64,000 nucleotides of DNA, taken from positions 62,001 through 126,000 of the forward strand of contig VWVT01000016.1 of NCBI GenBank assembly GCA_008638415.1, read 5' to 3'. Both the position numbers and the translations under genes were made by a program. The notes below the pieces were generated by a model. That model was not told the origin of the DNA. It saw nothing but the letters and a program-made list of their open reading frames with translations, and ran no database searches. Source of the stretch: Nocardiopsis sinuspersici (GTDB lineage: Bacteria; Actinomycetota; Actinomycetes; Streptosporangiales; Streptosporangiaceae). Shown in pieces: positions 1 to 9,119 of this stretch (position 1 is the stretch's first letter; every line of letters starts with the position of its first letter).

Positions 1-1113
1 GAGCCCGAAGATGTTCATCGGCCCCCGGTACAGGGCCAGCGGCACCAGCACGGCGAAGACCAGCACGAACAGCCACGGATTGCTCGGGCTGATCGCGGTG
101 ACCACCGGTGTGAGCGCCGAGACGGCCCCGGGCAGGTTCACCGCGGCCAGCAGCATGCCGATCGCGATGAACAGCACGATGGGCGGTGCCGCCACGTCGA
201 AGGCCCGGTAGAGCGTGCGTAGCGCGGTGGAGGACGCCTCCCGCCACGGCACGGCGGTCACCAGTGCGAAGACCACCCCCGCCAGCAGTGAGGGCACGAT
301 GGGAACCTCCAGTCCCAGCGCCAGGACGATCGGCACCAGCGGGGTGGCGAGCGCGTACCAGGGAGCGTCCCCGCGACGCCTGCGCCGCTCCGCGGCCCGC
401 TCACGGCGGTTCGGGGGAGCACCGGCCCCCTTGTCACCGGTCTCCTCTCCCCCTGCGCCCGAGCCCGCCGGGACCCGCACCGCCCAGGTGTGCCGGGCGC
501 CCTTGCGGCGCATCTCGACGAGGATGTAGGCCAGCCCGCCCGCCAGCGCGATCGGGAACATGCGCAGTTGGAAGTGCTGGACGGTGGAGACCGGCACGCC
601 GATGGCGTCGGACAGGAACTGCCAGTTGATCAGCTCCAGGGGCAGTCCGGCGGCGATGCCCACCAGCACCGTCCCCGCGGCAACGGTGGGGGTGACCCCG
701 ACCGCGATCATCGCGGGGATGCCCACCACACCGGCGAGCATCGCCGCGGGAGCCGACCCGGTGATGCTGCCGCACAGGATCGCGACGACGAAGACGCCGA
801 TCGCGACCAGGGAGGGCCGCTCGCCGCCGAACTCCACGATCTTGCGCACGAGGGTGGAGGCGATCCCGGCCTCCGACATCAGTGTGCCCAACCAGCTCCC
901 CAGGAGGATGGCGACCATGGTCGCGGCCAGGCGCGGGGCACCCTCCTGGACGACGGTGCCGAGGACGCTGCCCTCCTCGCCGGTGAGCGGAGCGCCCGCG
1001 ATGAGCGCGATCGCCACGGAGAGCAGGACGAGGGCGAAGGCAGTGGGCAGACGGCGCGTCAGCATGAGGCCGACGCCCACCGCCATGGCGAGAAGGATTC
1101 CGAAGGCGGTCAC
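1..1113 (-). CDS. Multi-TM permease, C-terminus cut by the window edge
   Basis: The reading frame starts at GTG 1113 and runs off the window, leaving about 370 visible residues. It is very hydrophobic, with roughly eight membrane segments separated by short loops and a charged cytoplasmic linker rich in Arg and Glu (about positions 360-480). The style resembles ion-transporter-superfamily carriers (CitMHS/GntP/DctM type) for organic acids, but I cannot name the family from sequence alone. The start is chosen because GTGA overlaps the stop of the upstream gene and a GGAGAG ribosome site precedes it. It is the last visible gene of the LacI-FAD-HyuA operon, so it probably imports that pathway's substrate. 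Confidence 0.75.
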   Translation of the reverse strand, partial: MTAFGILLAMAVGVGLMLTRRLPTAFALVLLSVAIALIAGAPLTGEEGSVLGTVVQEGAPRLAATMVAILLGSWLGTLMSEAGIASTLVRKIVEFGGERPSLVAIGVFVVAILCGSITGSAPAAMLAGVVGIPAMIAVGVTPTVAAGTVLVGIAAGLPLELINWQFLSDAIGVPVSTVQHFQLRMFPIALAGGLAYILVEMRRKGARHTWAVRVPAGSGAGGEETGDKGAGAPPNRRERAAERRRRRGDAPWYALATPLVPIVLALGLEVPIVPSLLAGVVFALVTAVPWREASSTALRTLYRAFDVAAPPIVLFIAIGMLLAAVNLPGAVSALTPVVTAISPSNPWLFVLVFAVLVPLALYRGPMNIFGL

Positions 1114-1778
1114 GGGCACTCTCCGGGGGAGGTTCGCGGGGGCGTCCGGTCCGGTTCCGGACCCCGGTGGGCAAGGGTGGCGGCGATGGCCGCGGTGAGC
1201 GCGACGGGGCTGCGGCGCAGCCCCGCTCGGCGGCGGGCGTAGGCGTGCGCGGCGATCTCGTCGGCGCCGACCACGTGTCCGCGCAGGCGCAGCGGTCCCA
1301 GGCTCAGGACGACGTGGTCGAGTTCGCGCAGCAGCGAACGGCCTCGTCCGCCGTGCAACAGCATCCTGTGGGCGTGCTCGTGGGACAGGGCGGTCTCGCG
1401 CAGGGCCGCGCGCGTGTAGTCGCGGCCCCACCCGGCGGCGCGGGCGACGCGTCGGGCGTAGTCGAGGGCGTCGGTGTAGACGACCACCCGGTCCCCGGCG
1501 GAGCGGTGCACGAACTCGGCGAGCAGGACCTCTCCGGGCCGCAGACCGCCGGTGGCCCTCTCCGACACCTCCGGGGCCGCGGTGTCCCCGGGCTCCCCGG
1601 CGTCCTCGTCGGCCATCCGCTCACCGAAGCGCAGCGCGGCGGCGGCCCAGGCACGCAACCGGTCGCGGTCGCGGCCCTCGTGCGTGGGTGTCAGGGCGAG
1701 CAGGTCTGCGGCCAGGTCCTCGTCGCGGGCGCGTGTGATGCGCGCGTACTGCTCGGCCAGTGTCGTGGGCGCGCTCAT
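1110..1778 (-). CDS. Small operon-encoded protein with an HExxH motif
   Basis: This is a 222-aa soluble protein with no signal peptide or membrane segment. It carries HEHAH at residues 133-137, the zinc-binding signature of minimal metallopeptidases, followed by a conserved-looking helix ending in an Arg-rich stretch. I do not recognise the family. It overlaps the hyuA-like gene upstream by ATGA and the permease gene downstream by GTGA, so the three are translationally coupled, with GGAGAAG as its ribosome site. A metal-dependent hydrolase acting with the HyuA-like protein is possible. A single HExxH can also occur by chance in an Arg/His-rich helix, so the function is left open. Confidence 0.7.
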   Translation of the reverse strand: MSAPTTLAEQYARITRARDEDLAADLLALTPTHEGRDRDRLRAWAAAALRFGERMADEDAGEPGDTAAPEVSERATGGLRPGEVLLAEFVHRSAGDRVVVYTDALDYARRVARAAGWGRDYTRAALRETALSHEHAHRMLLHGGRGRSLLRELDHVVLSLGPLRLRGHVVGADEIAAHAYARRRAGLRRSPVALTAAIAATLAHRGPEPDRTPPRTSPGECP

Positions 1779-3961
1779 CGGCGCTTCTCCATCACCGCGA
1801 CGATCCGCTCGCCGGGGGCGCGCCTGGCGACCTCCGCCGATGCGAGCGCGACCAGGTGTCCGGGGTCCAGCACACCCGACAGGTCGGCGAGCTTGGGACC
1901 CAGCAGCAGCCACACGGCCGGGGGCAGGGCCCCGCCGTCGCCGTAGGTGGTGCGCTCCTCCACCAGGTCCTTGATCCGTCCCTCGGCCTCGGAGGCCACC
2001 AGCGTGTCCACCCGGGCGTCGGCGCTGTGCAGGCGCACCACGCCCTCGGCGTCGACCACCCGCACATGGGTGCGTTCGCGGGCGAGGCGGCCCAGCGGCC
2101 CCCTGGGCCTGCGCACCAGCCCGAGGACCCGGTACTGGCCGGTGGAGGCGTACTCGGTCAGCTCACCCGGGTCGGCGCCCAGGCTGTCGGCGGCGACGGC
2201 ACGCGCGGTCTCCTCGTCGTCGGCGCCGGCGGTGCGGTCCTTGGTACGCAGTTCGGTGGCTCCCGTGGCCACGGCCGCCACGAGGTTGCGCTGGGGGTCC
2301 ACGGTGACGTCCACCTCGATCCCGGCCGGGTCGGCGCCCTGGCTCAGTACCGCCTGCTCGGCCTCGGCGCGCACCGCGAGCACGTCGGCGTGTGTGGCGC
2401 CGGGGATGATGCGCTCCACCGACTCCCGTACCAGCGCCAGCGCCACCCCCAGGGGACTGATGACCTCGCTGTGCGCGGCGATGCGTGCCTCCAGGCCGGT
2501 GCGCCGCCCCAGATAGGGGGTGACGGTGGCCGCGCCGCCGCCTCCGCCGACCAGGGCGCACACCTGCCGGTCCAGGCCGTAGTCGCCCACCAGCTCCTCC
2601 ACCACCTCGGCGACGCGCTCGGTGGCCTTGTGCAGCACCGCGCGGGCGGCCTCCTCCACACCCGTGCCCAGGGCCTCGGCGAGCGGGGCCAGCGCGGCGC
2701 GGGCCGCGCGGGCGTCGGCGCGGGCGTAGTCACCCTCGGGGACCAGCCCGGCGGCGTTGGCCGCGCAGGTCACGGTGAGGGCGAATCGCCGCTTCCCCGT
2801 GTCCAGGACGGCATGGTCGCCGGGGTCGGACACCATGGGGCTGATCCGCACCAGGCGGGCGCCCTCCAGTTCGGCCGGATCGGCGAAGCAGGCGTAGGGC
2901 AGGCCCGCGATGTGGGCGCTGCGCGGGCCCACACCGACCAGGTCCGCCCGTCCGGGCCCCTCTCCCCCGCCGACGCGCACCAGGGATCCGCCGCCGACTC
3001 CGACGGTGCGTACGTCCAGCGCCGACAGGTAGGTCTCCTTGCCGCCCAGCCGGGCGTGGCGGATCTGGACTCGGCCGCGCCGGATGACGCTGATGTCGGT
3101 GGAGGTGCCGCCGGTCTCCAGGAACACGCCCTCACTGACCCTCTCGCCCATGAGCGCTCCCGCCACGCCCGCGGCGGGTCCGGAGAGCACCGTCAGCAGG
3201 GGCCGGTGGCGCATCTCGGGAAGCGACATCACGCCGCCGTCGCAGCGCATCACCATCAGCGGTGCGGTGACCCCGGCCTTGTGGATACTGCGCTCGACCA
3301 GGTCGGCGGTCTGGAGCATGCGGGGCATGACCCCGGCGTTGAGCGCGGCGGTGCGCGCGCGTTTGCCCAGCCCGTAGAGCCGGGTGATCTCGTGGGTGGC
3401 GGTGACGGGTACGCCGCGGGTGCGGGCGGCGTCCAGTACGGCCAGCTCGCCGCGGGGGTCGTCCACGCTGAAGGGCTCGACGGCGACGACGACCTCGGCG
3501 CCCTCGGCGAGTACCCGGTCGACGCTGGCCAGCGCAGCCCCCTCCTGCTCGGGGTCGCGCAGCGCGGCGTAGCGCACGGGAAGCGGGTGGCCCGAGTCCA
3601 GCCTCAGCTTTCCCAGGGAGCGCAGCCGCCCGGTGGCGAAGGCGTCGTAGCCGCTGCCGACGCCGACGACGCCGATGGTGGCCACGTCGCCCTCCAGCAG
3701 GGCGTTGGTGGCCTGGGTGGTGCCGTGGGCCAGGAAGCCGACGTCGTCGGCGCTCACGCCGATGTCGTCCAGCAGGCTCTCCAGCGCGGTCATGATGCCG
3801 TGGGCCACCCCGTCGGCGTGGCCGTGGCTGGTGGGGACCTTGACCTGCCCGAGCAGGGCGTAGGTGGTGGCGCTGACGGCCACGGCGTCGGTGAAGGTCC
3901 CGCCGACGTCGATGCCGATGCGCACGGGTCCTGGTGTGGGGGATGGGGATGGGTCGCTCAT
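1775..3961 (-). CDS. Hydantoinase/oxoprolinase family protein (HyuA-like)
   Basis: This 728-aa protein is HyuA-like: ATP-dependent ring-opening of hydantoins or 5-oxoproline, or acetone/acetophenone carboxylase subunits in related families. The N-terminal phosphate-binding motif GIDVGGTFTD is at residues 16-25 and the second nucleotide-site motif AHGTTQATNALLEG at 78-91, with the Hydantoinase_A domain after that. Start ATG 3961 has a GAAGGGG ribosome site. An in-frame open stretch continues upstream to 5077, but it lies antisense-shifted to the FAD gene and is ignored. No HyuB partner is visible, although HyuA enzymes usually need one. It may lie beyond the window, or the single subunit may work with the small HExxH protein. 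Confidence 0.88.
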   Translation of the reverse strand: MSDPSPSPTPGPVRIGIDVGGTFTDAVAVSATTYALLGQVKVPTSHGHADGVAHGIMTALESLLDDIGVSADDVGFLAHGTTQATNALLEGDVATIGVVGVGSGYDAFATGRLRSLGKLRLDSGHPLPVRYAALRDPEQEGAALASVDRVLAEGAEVVVAVEPFSVDDPRGELAVLDAARTRGVPVTATHEITRLYGLGKRARTAALNAGVMPRMLQTADLVERSIHKAGVTAPLMVMRCDGGVMSLPEMRHRPLLTVLSGPAAGVAGALMGERVSEGVFLETGGTSTDISVIRRGRVQIRHARLGGKETYLSALDVRTVGVGGGSLVRVGGGEGPGRADLVGVGPRSAHIAGLPYACFADPAELEGARLVRISPMVSDPGDHAVLDTGKRRFALTVTCAANAAGLVPEGDYARADARAARAALAPLAEALGTGVEEAARAVLHKATERVAEVVEELVGDYGLDRQVCALVGGGGGAATVTPYLGRRTGLEARIAAHSEVISPLGVALALVRESVERIIPGATHADVLAVRAEAEQAVLSQGADPAGIEVDVTVDPQRNLVAAVATGATELRTKDRTAGADDEETARAVAADSLGADPGELTEYASTGQYRVLGLVRRPRGPLGRLARERTHVRVVDAEGVVRLHSADARVDTLVASEAEGRIKDLVEERTTYGDGGALPPAVWLLLGPKLADLSGVLDPGHLVALASAEVARRAPGERIVAVMEKRR

Positions 3962-4031
3962 GTCGCCCCTTCTGTGGGGAGTCGGGGTGGGCGGGCCGGG
4001 ACGGTTCGGCCGCCCACCCCCATGGGGATGG

Positions 4032-5654
4032 TCAGTAGCCGCGGACGTCGGGCCAGTGGCGCTCGACGCCGGTGCGGTCCAGCAGGGAGGTGAAGCCCTC
4101 CAGCAGTTCGTCCTTGGCGCGCACGGCGTGCGGTGTGGTGCCGTGCTCCAGGGCGAAGGCGGCCAGCCGCCCGGCGGCCTCGCCGATGTTCCACTCGACG
4201 GGGTGCAGCCGGAAGCAGCCGTTGGTGATGTGGGTGGTGCCGATGTTCTTGGCGGCGGGGAGCAGGTTGGTCTCGCGCTCGGGCAGCAGCGCCCCGAGCG
4301 GGATCTCGAACGGGACACTGGCGACGTCGACGTAGTTGTCGCCGCCGGTGGAGGGGTGCAGGTCGATGCGGTAGCTGCCCACACCCACCGAGTCGTGGCG
4401 GCGCACGATGCCGTGCGGGCCGAGCAGGTCCAGGGACACGTCGTGCTCGGTGACGGTGGTGACCGCGCGGATGCGGCGTGACTCGCGCACGTAGGCCGCC
4501 TTGGCCAGGCCCAGCTCGGCGCCGGTGACGTCGGGCCGGGGCCGCAGCCCCGGGAAGCCGGTGCCGCCGTCGGGGCGGGGCGCCTCGGTCTGCAGCCAGT
4601 ACAGCACCGAGAGGGACAGTTGGCGGGCCTCCTCGTGTGCCTGGCGAACGGCCTCGGCGTCCACCGCTCCCTCGATCTCCAGGGCCGGTCTGAGCCAGTA
4701 GTCGTTGAGCGGCCAGTTGGCCAGGGTGATGTCGGAGTCGAAGGCGCCGGGCAGGTGCATGCGCCGGGCCAGGATGCGCCGGAACCCCCACAGTTCCTTG
4801 TCCCCCGCGTCGGCGCTCTGGTCGGCCGCCACGGCCAGGGGGTCGGTGCCGGGATTGGGGACGAAGGTGCGCCCCACCGGTTCGAGGGTGCGCGGGTCGG
4901 GAGCGGTGAGGCCCAGCAGCGGACCCGGCCAGAAGTCGGGCTCGTAGGAGCGCCAGAAGTCGTACATGGCCGGGCGCTCGATGGTGTGGTCCTCCCCCTC
5001 GTGGTGGGAGACCGCGAAGCAGTAGGTGATGCCCTGGAGGTTGGCCGGGTCGGCCGTCTCGGGGGCGTGCGGCTCACCGTGTTCCGAACGCGCCTCGGCG
5101 CCGGTGACGTGGTCGATGCCCGCCATAGGCAGCAGGTCGCCGCTCTCGGTGGCGTCCAGGACGTAGGCGGCCCTGACGGTGTGGCGCCGTCCCCCCTCGT
5201 CCTCCAGGACCACGGCCGCCACCCGGTCGCCGTCGGTCACGGCCTCCACGGGCCGGTGCCGCAGCAGCACGGTGACGCGCCCGGCCGCGCGGTGCGGGCC
5301 CACCATCTCCTCCAGCACCGCCAGGGCGACCCGGGGTTCGTGGCACAGCTTGCTGACCCGGCCGGCCCCCGGGTTGAGGGTGGGCGAGGCCGCCGCCTCG
5401 GCACGCAGCGGATAGGCGCGCCGGTAGTGGTCGCGGATGCCCTCGCGCAGGCGCCGGTAGGACCCGGTGGCGCCGAACTGCTCGATCCACGGGTGTTCGT
5501 CGGGCGGCACCGCCTGCGAGGTGAGCTGTCCGCCGATCCAGTCGGTCTCCTCGGTCAGTACGACGCGGCGCCCGGAGTCGGCGGCGGCCAGGGCCGCGGC
5601 CACCCCGCCCAGGCCCCCGCCGACGACGAGGATCTCTGTGCTGGTCTCGGTCAT
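4032..5654 (-). CDS. FAD-dependent oxidoreductase (FAD_oxidored family)
   Basis: This 540-aa flavoprotein has an N-terminal Rossmann dinucleotide motif GGGLGG at residues 12-17, an acidic residue ending the second strand near 35, and GGQ at 41-43, typical of the FAD_oxidored family found in sugar and polyol catabolic clusters. A C-terminal stretch rich in aromatic and Asn/Gly residues (NIGTTHITNGC) completes the FAD fold. The start at ATG 5654 follows an AAAGG ribosome site and lies only 10 bp after the LacI stop, so the two are co-transcribed. No signal peptide is seen, so it is cytoplasmic. It probably oxidises a hydroxylated substrate or removes an acyl/hydroxyl group; the exact substrate is not shown. 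Confidence 0.88.
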   Translation of the reverse strand: MTETSTEILVVGGGLGGVAAALAAADSGRRVVLTEETDWIGGQLTSQAVPPDEHPWIEQFGATGSYRRLREGIRDHYRRAYPLRAEAAASPTLNPGAGRVSKLCHEPRVALAVLEEMVGPHRAAGRVTVLLRHRPVEAVTDGDRVAAVVLEDEGGRRHTVRAAYVLDATESGDLLPMAGIDHVTGAEARSEHGEPHAPETADPANLQGITYCFAVSHHEGEDHTIERPAMYDFWRSYEPDFWPGPLLGLTAPDPRTLEPVGRTFVPNPGTDPLAVAADQSADAGDKELWGFRRILARRMHLPGAFDSDITLANWPLNDYWLRPALEIEGAVDAEAVRQAHEEARQLSLSVLYWLQTEAPRPDGGTGFPGLRPRPDVTGAELGLAKAAYVRESRRIRAVTTVTEHDVSLDLLGPHGIVRRHDSVGVGSYRIDLHPSTGGDNYVDVASVPFEIPLGALLPERETNLLPAAKNIGTTHITNGCFRLHPVEWNIGEAAGRLAAFALEHGTTPHAVRAKDELLEGFTSLLDRTGVERHWPDVRGY

Positions 5655-5664
5655 CTTGGGCCTT

Positions 5665-6741
5665 TCAGGTGTCTCGTGTCCGGGGTGCGGCGACGGTGCC
5701 GCCCTCCACCGGCTCGCAGGGCAGCAGGCGCCGGGGAGGTTCCCCGTGGGCGCCCGCGATCAGTTCCAGCAGCAGACGGACCGCGTCGCGGCCCATCGCG
5801 CGCATGGGCACGTCGAACCCGCCGTAGGCCGCGCCCCCTCCCGGGGCGTGCCCCCGGGTACCGGTCGACGCGCCGAGCAGGGCCAGGGACAGGTCGCGCG
5901 GACAGCGCAGCCCGGCCCGGTCCACGGCCGCCCCCAGTCCGTCCAGTGCCGCGCCGGTGTCGGTCTGCTCGACCACGACGGCGGTGACGCCCTCCTCCAG
6001 CCAGCGGCGCAGCAGGTCGTCCAGGTCCGATCCGTCGGTGCGCACGACCAGGCGGGAGGGGTCGATCCCCGACGTACGGGCGCCGCGCACCACGCCCTCC
6101 TCGCGGTCGGCCGAGGCCGGGGCCTGGTCGTGCTCACGCAGGTAGCGGATCTCGCGGTGGCCCAGTGCGGCCAGTCTCGCCACGACCTGCGCAGAGGCCG
6201 AGACGTAGTCGGCGCCCACGTACGGGATGCCGGGCTCGTCGCGGCGACCGATGTAGACGAAGGGGAACCCGTCCTCGACCAGGCGGCGGATGGGCTCGTC
6301 GGGGACGTGGCGGCCGAAGAACAGGCAGCCGTCGGCGGCGCGCACGCGCCGCACCGCCGCGGGGTCGTCGGCCCGGGCCGCGGCGCGGGCCGACCCGGTG
6401 AACAGGATCAGGTCCTGCCCCTGTGCCGCGGCCTCCTCCTCCACCCCGACCAGGATCGGGTAGTAGGAGTGCGCCACGTCGGTGGGGAAGGTGGTGCTGA
6501 AGGTGTACAGCCCCAGCATCGCGTTGCTGGCCGAGGCCAGCCGCGTGGCCACGGGGTCGGGCACGTATCCCAGGTCCTCGGCGGCCCGCAGCACCCGCTG
6601 GCGGGTCTCGCGGGCCAGGGCCATCCCCGCGGGGGTTCCCCGCAGGATCAGCGAGACCGTGGCCTGGGAGACCCCCGCCATCCGTGCGATGTCGGACTGG
6701 CGCGGGCGGCGCCGCACGCCCGCCCTTCTGGCTTCCGTCAC
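5665..6741 (-). CDS. LacI-family transcriptional repressor
   Basis: This is a 358-aa regulator. The helix-turn-helix and hinge (residues 15-50, core DIARMAGVSQATVS) are followed by a periplasmic-binding-protein-like effector domain. It starts at GTG 6741 with a GGAGGAGC ribosome site. Two palindromic operators with the CTAATRCG core of LacI sites lie at 6766-6779, just upstream of its own start, and at 6857-6870, nearer the divergent secreted-protein gene. This predicts autorepression and control of both the minus-strand catabolic operon and the plus-strand secreted protein. The inducer is probably a sugar-derived ligand (inference). Confidence 0.93.
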   Translation of the reverse strand: MTEARRAGVRRRPRQSDIARMAGVSQATVSLILRGTPAGMALARETRQRVLRAAEDLGYVPDPVATRLASASNAMLGLYTFSTTFPTDVAHSYYPILVGVEEEAAAQGQDLILFTGSARAAARADDPAAVRRVRAADGCLFFGRHVPDEPIRRLVEDGFPFVYIGRRDEPGIPYVGADYVSASAQVVARLAALGHREIRYLREHDQAPASADREEGVVRGARTSGIDPSRLVVRTDGSDLDDLLRRWLEEGVTAVVVEQTDTGAALDGLGAAVDRAGLRCPRDLSLALLGASTGTRGHAPGGGAAYGGFDVPMRAMGRDAVRLLLELIAGAHGEPPRRLLPCEPVEGGTVAAPRTRDT

Positions 6742-6765
6742 CTGTTGCTCCTCCTGGCCGCCGTG

Positions 6766-6779
6766 CTAATGCGCATTAG
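6766..6779. promoter_or_regulatory. LacI-family operator 1
   Basis: The sequence CTAATGCGCATTAG is a perfect 14-bp palindrome with the central CG expected of LacI-family sites. It lies 25 bp upstream of the LacI GTG start and shares its core with the second operator 91 bp away. Spacing of about nine helical turns would permit looping. Confidence 0.85.
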
Positions 6780-6856
6780 TTGATGACTGTGAGCCGCAGC
6801 ACGTCGTGTGTCAAGAGGGTGAGCAAGAGATTTCCAGTAGAGGTCATAATGTTTCG

Positions 6857-6870
6857 TTAATACGTATTAG
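6857..6870. promoter_or_regulatory. LacI-family operator 2
   Basis: TTAATACGTATTAG contains a perfect 12-bp palindrome (TAATACGTATTA) matching operator 1 at most positions. It sits about 80 bp upstream of the divergent secreted-protein start, where it could block that promoter. Confidence 0.8.
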
Positions 6871-6949
6871 AACCTTGACTGGCGCATCAGCCCTGGTGAA
6901 GACTTCGGGCCTCGGAGCACCCCCCGACCCGCTCCGGAAGGGAATCGTC

Positions 6950-7972
6950 ATGTCCGACGCACACGCCCGCCGCGCCCGGACCGCCCCCGACCGCCGCACG
7001 GTCCTGCGGGGCGCCGGAGCGGCCACCGCCGGAGCCCTGCTGGCTCCGGGCCTGCTCTCCCCGGCGCCGGCGGCCGCCGCACGGGCCTCGGGCGTCCTGC
7101 CGGCCTACACCTTCCTGCGCGAGGCGCTGGACACCGCGTCGCTCGCCTACAACCCCACGGGCGAGCTGATCTTCCCGTGCCTGCGCGGAACGGTGGGCCG
7201 CCTGCCCGACGCCCCCGGGCGCTTCCTGCTCTACTACGCCCCGCACGACGCCCCCGGCGGCGTCTGCCTGGCCTACGCCGACAGTCCCGACGGACCCTTC
7301 ACCGAGTACCCGGGCAACCCGGTCGTGGCCAACGTGTGGGACCCCCACTACCGGGTCAGCCACGTCTCCTCGCCCCACGTGATGTGGAACGCCGAGCACC
7401 GCGAGATGTGGCTGTACTTCCACGGTGAGAACACCACCACACGGCTGGCCCGCTCGCGCGACGGGATCCACTTCGCCTACGAGGGCACCGTGCTGACCAC
7501 GGCGATGGTCCCGGACACCACGGAGGCCTCCTACGCACGGGTCTTCGAACACCCGCTGCCCGACCGGGGATCGCGCTACGTCATGGTGTTCATGCGCAAC
7601 AGCACCGGCAACCACCGCTCCATCGGCTGGGGCTGGTCGGCCGACGGCGTCACCTTCGACTTCGACCCCGACCCGCTCGTCGGCCATGCCGAGGTGGGGG
7701 TGTCCGACCTGTCCGGTCCGCACCTCGTCGAGCGCGGGGGCAGCACCTACGTCGCCTACCACACCAGCCAGGGCGACATCCGCCTCACCGAGGTGGGCCG
7801 CGACTTCGGCCTGCGCGAGCACCTGGGCACGGTGCACACCCCCATGGCCGGGCCTCCGGACTCCGGGCGAAGCGCGGCGCCCTCCTTCGGCTCCGACGGG
7901 GGCGTGCAGTACATGTTCTACGAGGCGGGCAGCAGGCTCGGGGCGACCATCGCCATCGCCCGCGCCGACTGA
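6950..7972 (+). CDS. Tat-secreted five-bladed beta-propeller (GH43-like) protein
   Basis: The product has 340 aa. A twin-arginine signal occurs at residues 15-23 (RRTVLRGAG), followed by a hydrophobic stretch and AxA sites near 40-45, predicting export of a folded protein. The mature part has repeated blade-like segments typical of GH43/GH32-type propellers: YYAPHDAPGG, SPDGPFTEYPG, SRDGIHFAYEG and WSADGVTFD. Start ATG 6950 has a GGAAGGG ribosome site; an upstream in-frame start at 6806 lacks one and would bury the signal peptide. It is divergent from the LacI gene and shares its operators, so it probably supplies the glycan product the operon consumes. Catalytic acids were not assigned, so a lectin-like role remains possible. 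Confidence 0.8.
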   Translation: MSDAHARRARTAPDRRTVLRGAGAATAGALLAPGLLSPAPAAAARASGVLPAYTFLREALDTASLAYNPTGELIFPCLRGTVGRLPDAPGRFLLYYAPHDAPGGVCLAYADSPDGPFTEYPGNPVVANVWDPHYRVSHVSSPHVMWNAEHREMWLYFHGENTTTRLARSRDGIHFAYEGTVLTTAMVPDTTEASYARVFEHPLPDRGSRYVMVFMRNSTGNHRSIGWGWSADGVTFDFDPDPLVGHAEVGVSDLSGPHLVERGGSTYVAYHTSQGDIRLTEVGRDFGLREHLGTVHTPMAGPPDSGRSAAPSFGSDGGVQYMFYEAGSRLGATIAIARAD

Positions 7973-8053
7973 GGCGGGGACCGGTCGGGCCGTGGGCGGC
8001 GCGCCGTGAACGGGGTCGGGAGGCGGGGGTACCTCTCCCGGCCCCGGCAGGCG

Positions 8054-8920
8054 TCAGGAGTTCTTGCGGGCCACGCCGCCGTACTCGGCCACCGGGCGGA
8101 CCTCGCCCACCTCGGTGGGCTCCGGGCGCCACAGCGCGCAGGAGACCACACCCGGATCCAGCAGTTCCAGGCCGTCGAAGAGCGCGGTGATCTGCTCCGC
8201 CGTGCGGATGGTGAGCTTGGGGGTGCCGCGCTCGTTCCAGGCCGCGGCCACCTGGTGGGCCCGCTCCTGGTCGAGGTCGTCGGTGGGGTGGGAGAGCACC
8301 AGGAAGCTGCCCGGGACCAGAGCGCCCAGGAGCCGGTCCATGATCGATCGGACCTCGGTGTCGTCGGCGACGAAGTTAACCACGCCCAGCAGCATCAGCG
8401 CCACCGGCCGGGACAGGTCCAGGGTCCGCGCCGCCGCCTCCAGGATGGTGTCCGGATGGCGCAGGTCGGCGTCGACGTAGTCGGTGGCGCCCCGGTCCGT
8501 GCCGGTGAGCAGCGCGCGGGCGTGGGCGAGCACCAGCGGATCGTTGTCCACGTAGACCACCCGGGCGTCGGGCGCGACCGTCTGGGCCACCTCGTGGGTG
8601 TTGTTGTGGGTGGGCAGCCCGGTGCCGATGTCCAGGAACTGCCGGATACCCTCCTCGCGCGCCAGGTGGGTGACCGCACGGACGAGGAAGCCCCGGTCGG
8701 CGACCGCGTTGTCCACGATCTCGGGGAAGAACGAACGGATCTGCTCGCCCATCTCCCGGTCCACCGGGTAGTTGTCCTTGCCGCCCAGCCAGTAGTTCCA
8801 GATGCGGGCGTTGTGCGGCACGGAGGCGTCGATCGGAGAGGTGGAACCCTCAGGAGTCTCGGGAGGCACGGTTCTGCTTTCTGTGCTCGCTGTACCGACA
8901 AAAGGTGCGTACCTGGACAA
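8054..8920 (-). CDS. SAM-dependent methyltransferase, DUF574 family
   Basis: The product has 288 aa if TTG 8920 is the start. The actinobacterial DUF574 signature (DASVPHNARIWNYWLGGKDN, residues 31-50) precedes the SAM-binding motif FLDIGTG at 95-101 and an acidic second strand (VYVDNDP). These proteins are numerous paralogues in actinomycetes, generally of unknown substrate. Start choice is uncertain: GTG 8869 (MPPETPEG...) would give 271 aa and also preserves the whole conserved region. The gene is convergent with the secreted protein and divergent from the nucleotidyltransferase. Confidence 0.88.
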   Translation of the reverse strand: MSRYAPFVGTASTESRTVPPETPEGSTSPIDASVPHNARIWNYWLGGKDNYPVDREMGEQIRSFFPEIVDNAVADRGFLVRAVTHLAREEGIRQFLDIGTGLPTHNNTHEVAQTVAPDARVVYVDNDPLVLAHARALLTGTDRGATDYVDADLRHPDTILEAAARTLDLSRPVALMLLGVVNFVADDTEVRSIMDRLLGALVPGSFLVLSHPTDDLDQERAHQVAAAWNERGTPKLTIRTAEQITALFDGLELLDPGVVSCALWRPEPTEVGEVRPVAEYGGVARKNS

Positions 8921-9119
8921 GTAAACGGTTCCAAGGGCCTACCGGGCAAGTGCCGAACCACATGTGTCGGGACCGTCGACCGCCCCGGGACATGTCGGGG
9001 GCACCGCGCGGAAAAGTACTCGTGGGCCACGGGCCGCGCCGGATAGGTTGCCGTGCGGCGTTACCCGACGCCCGTGCCAGCGCCCGGCGTCCAGCGCCGC
9101 AGGAGAACAGGAGCAGCCG

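Noticed and set aside
1775..5077. A single 1100-residue frame spanning hyuA and the FAD gene region
   Set aside because: The upstream third is out of frame with the clear FAD oxidoreductase on the same strand; the real hyuA start is ATG 3961.
8017..8040. Terminator between the convergent secreted protein and methyltransferase
   Set aside because: Only a 6-bp stem with a 12-nt loop; too weak to claim in DNA of this GC content.
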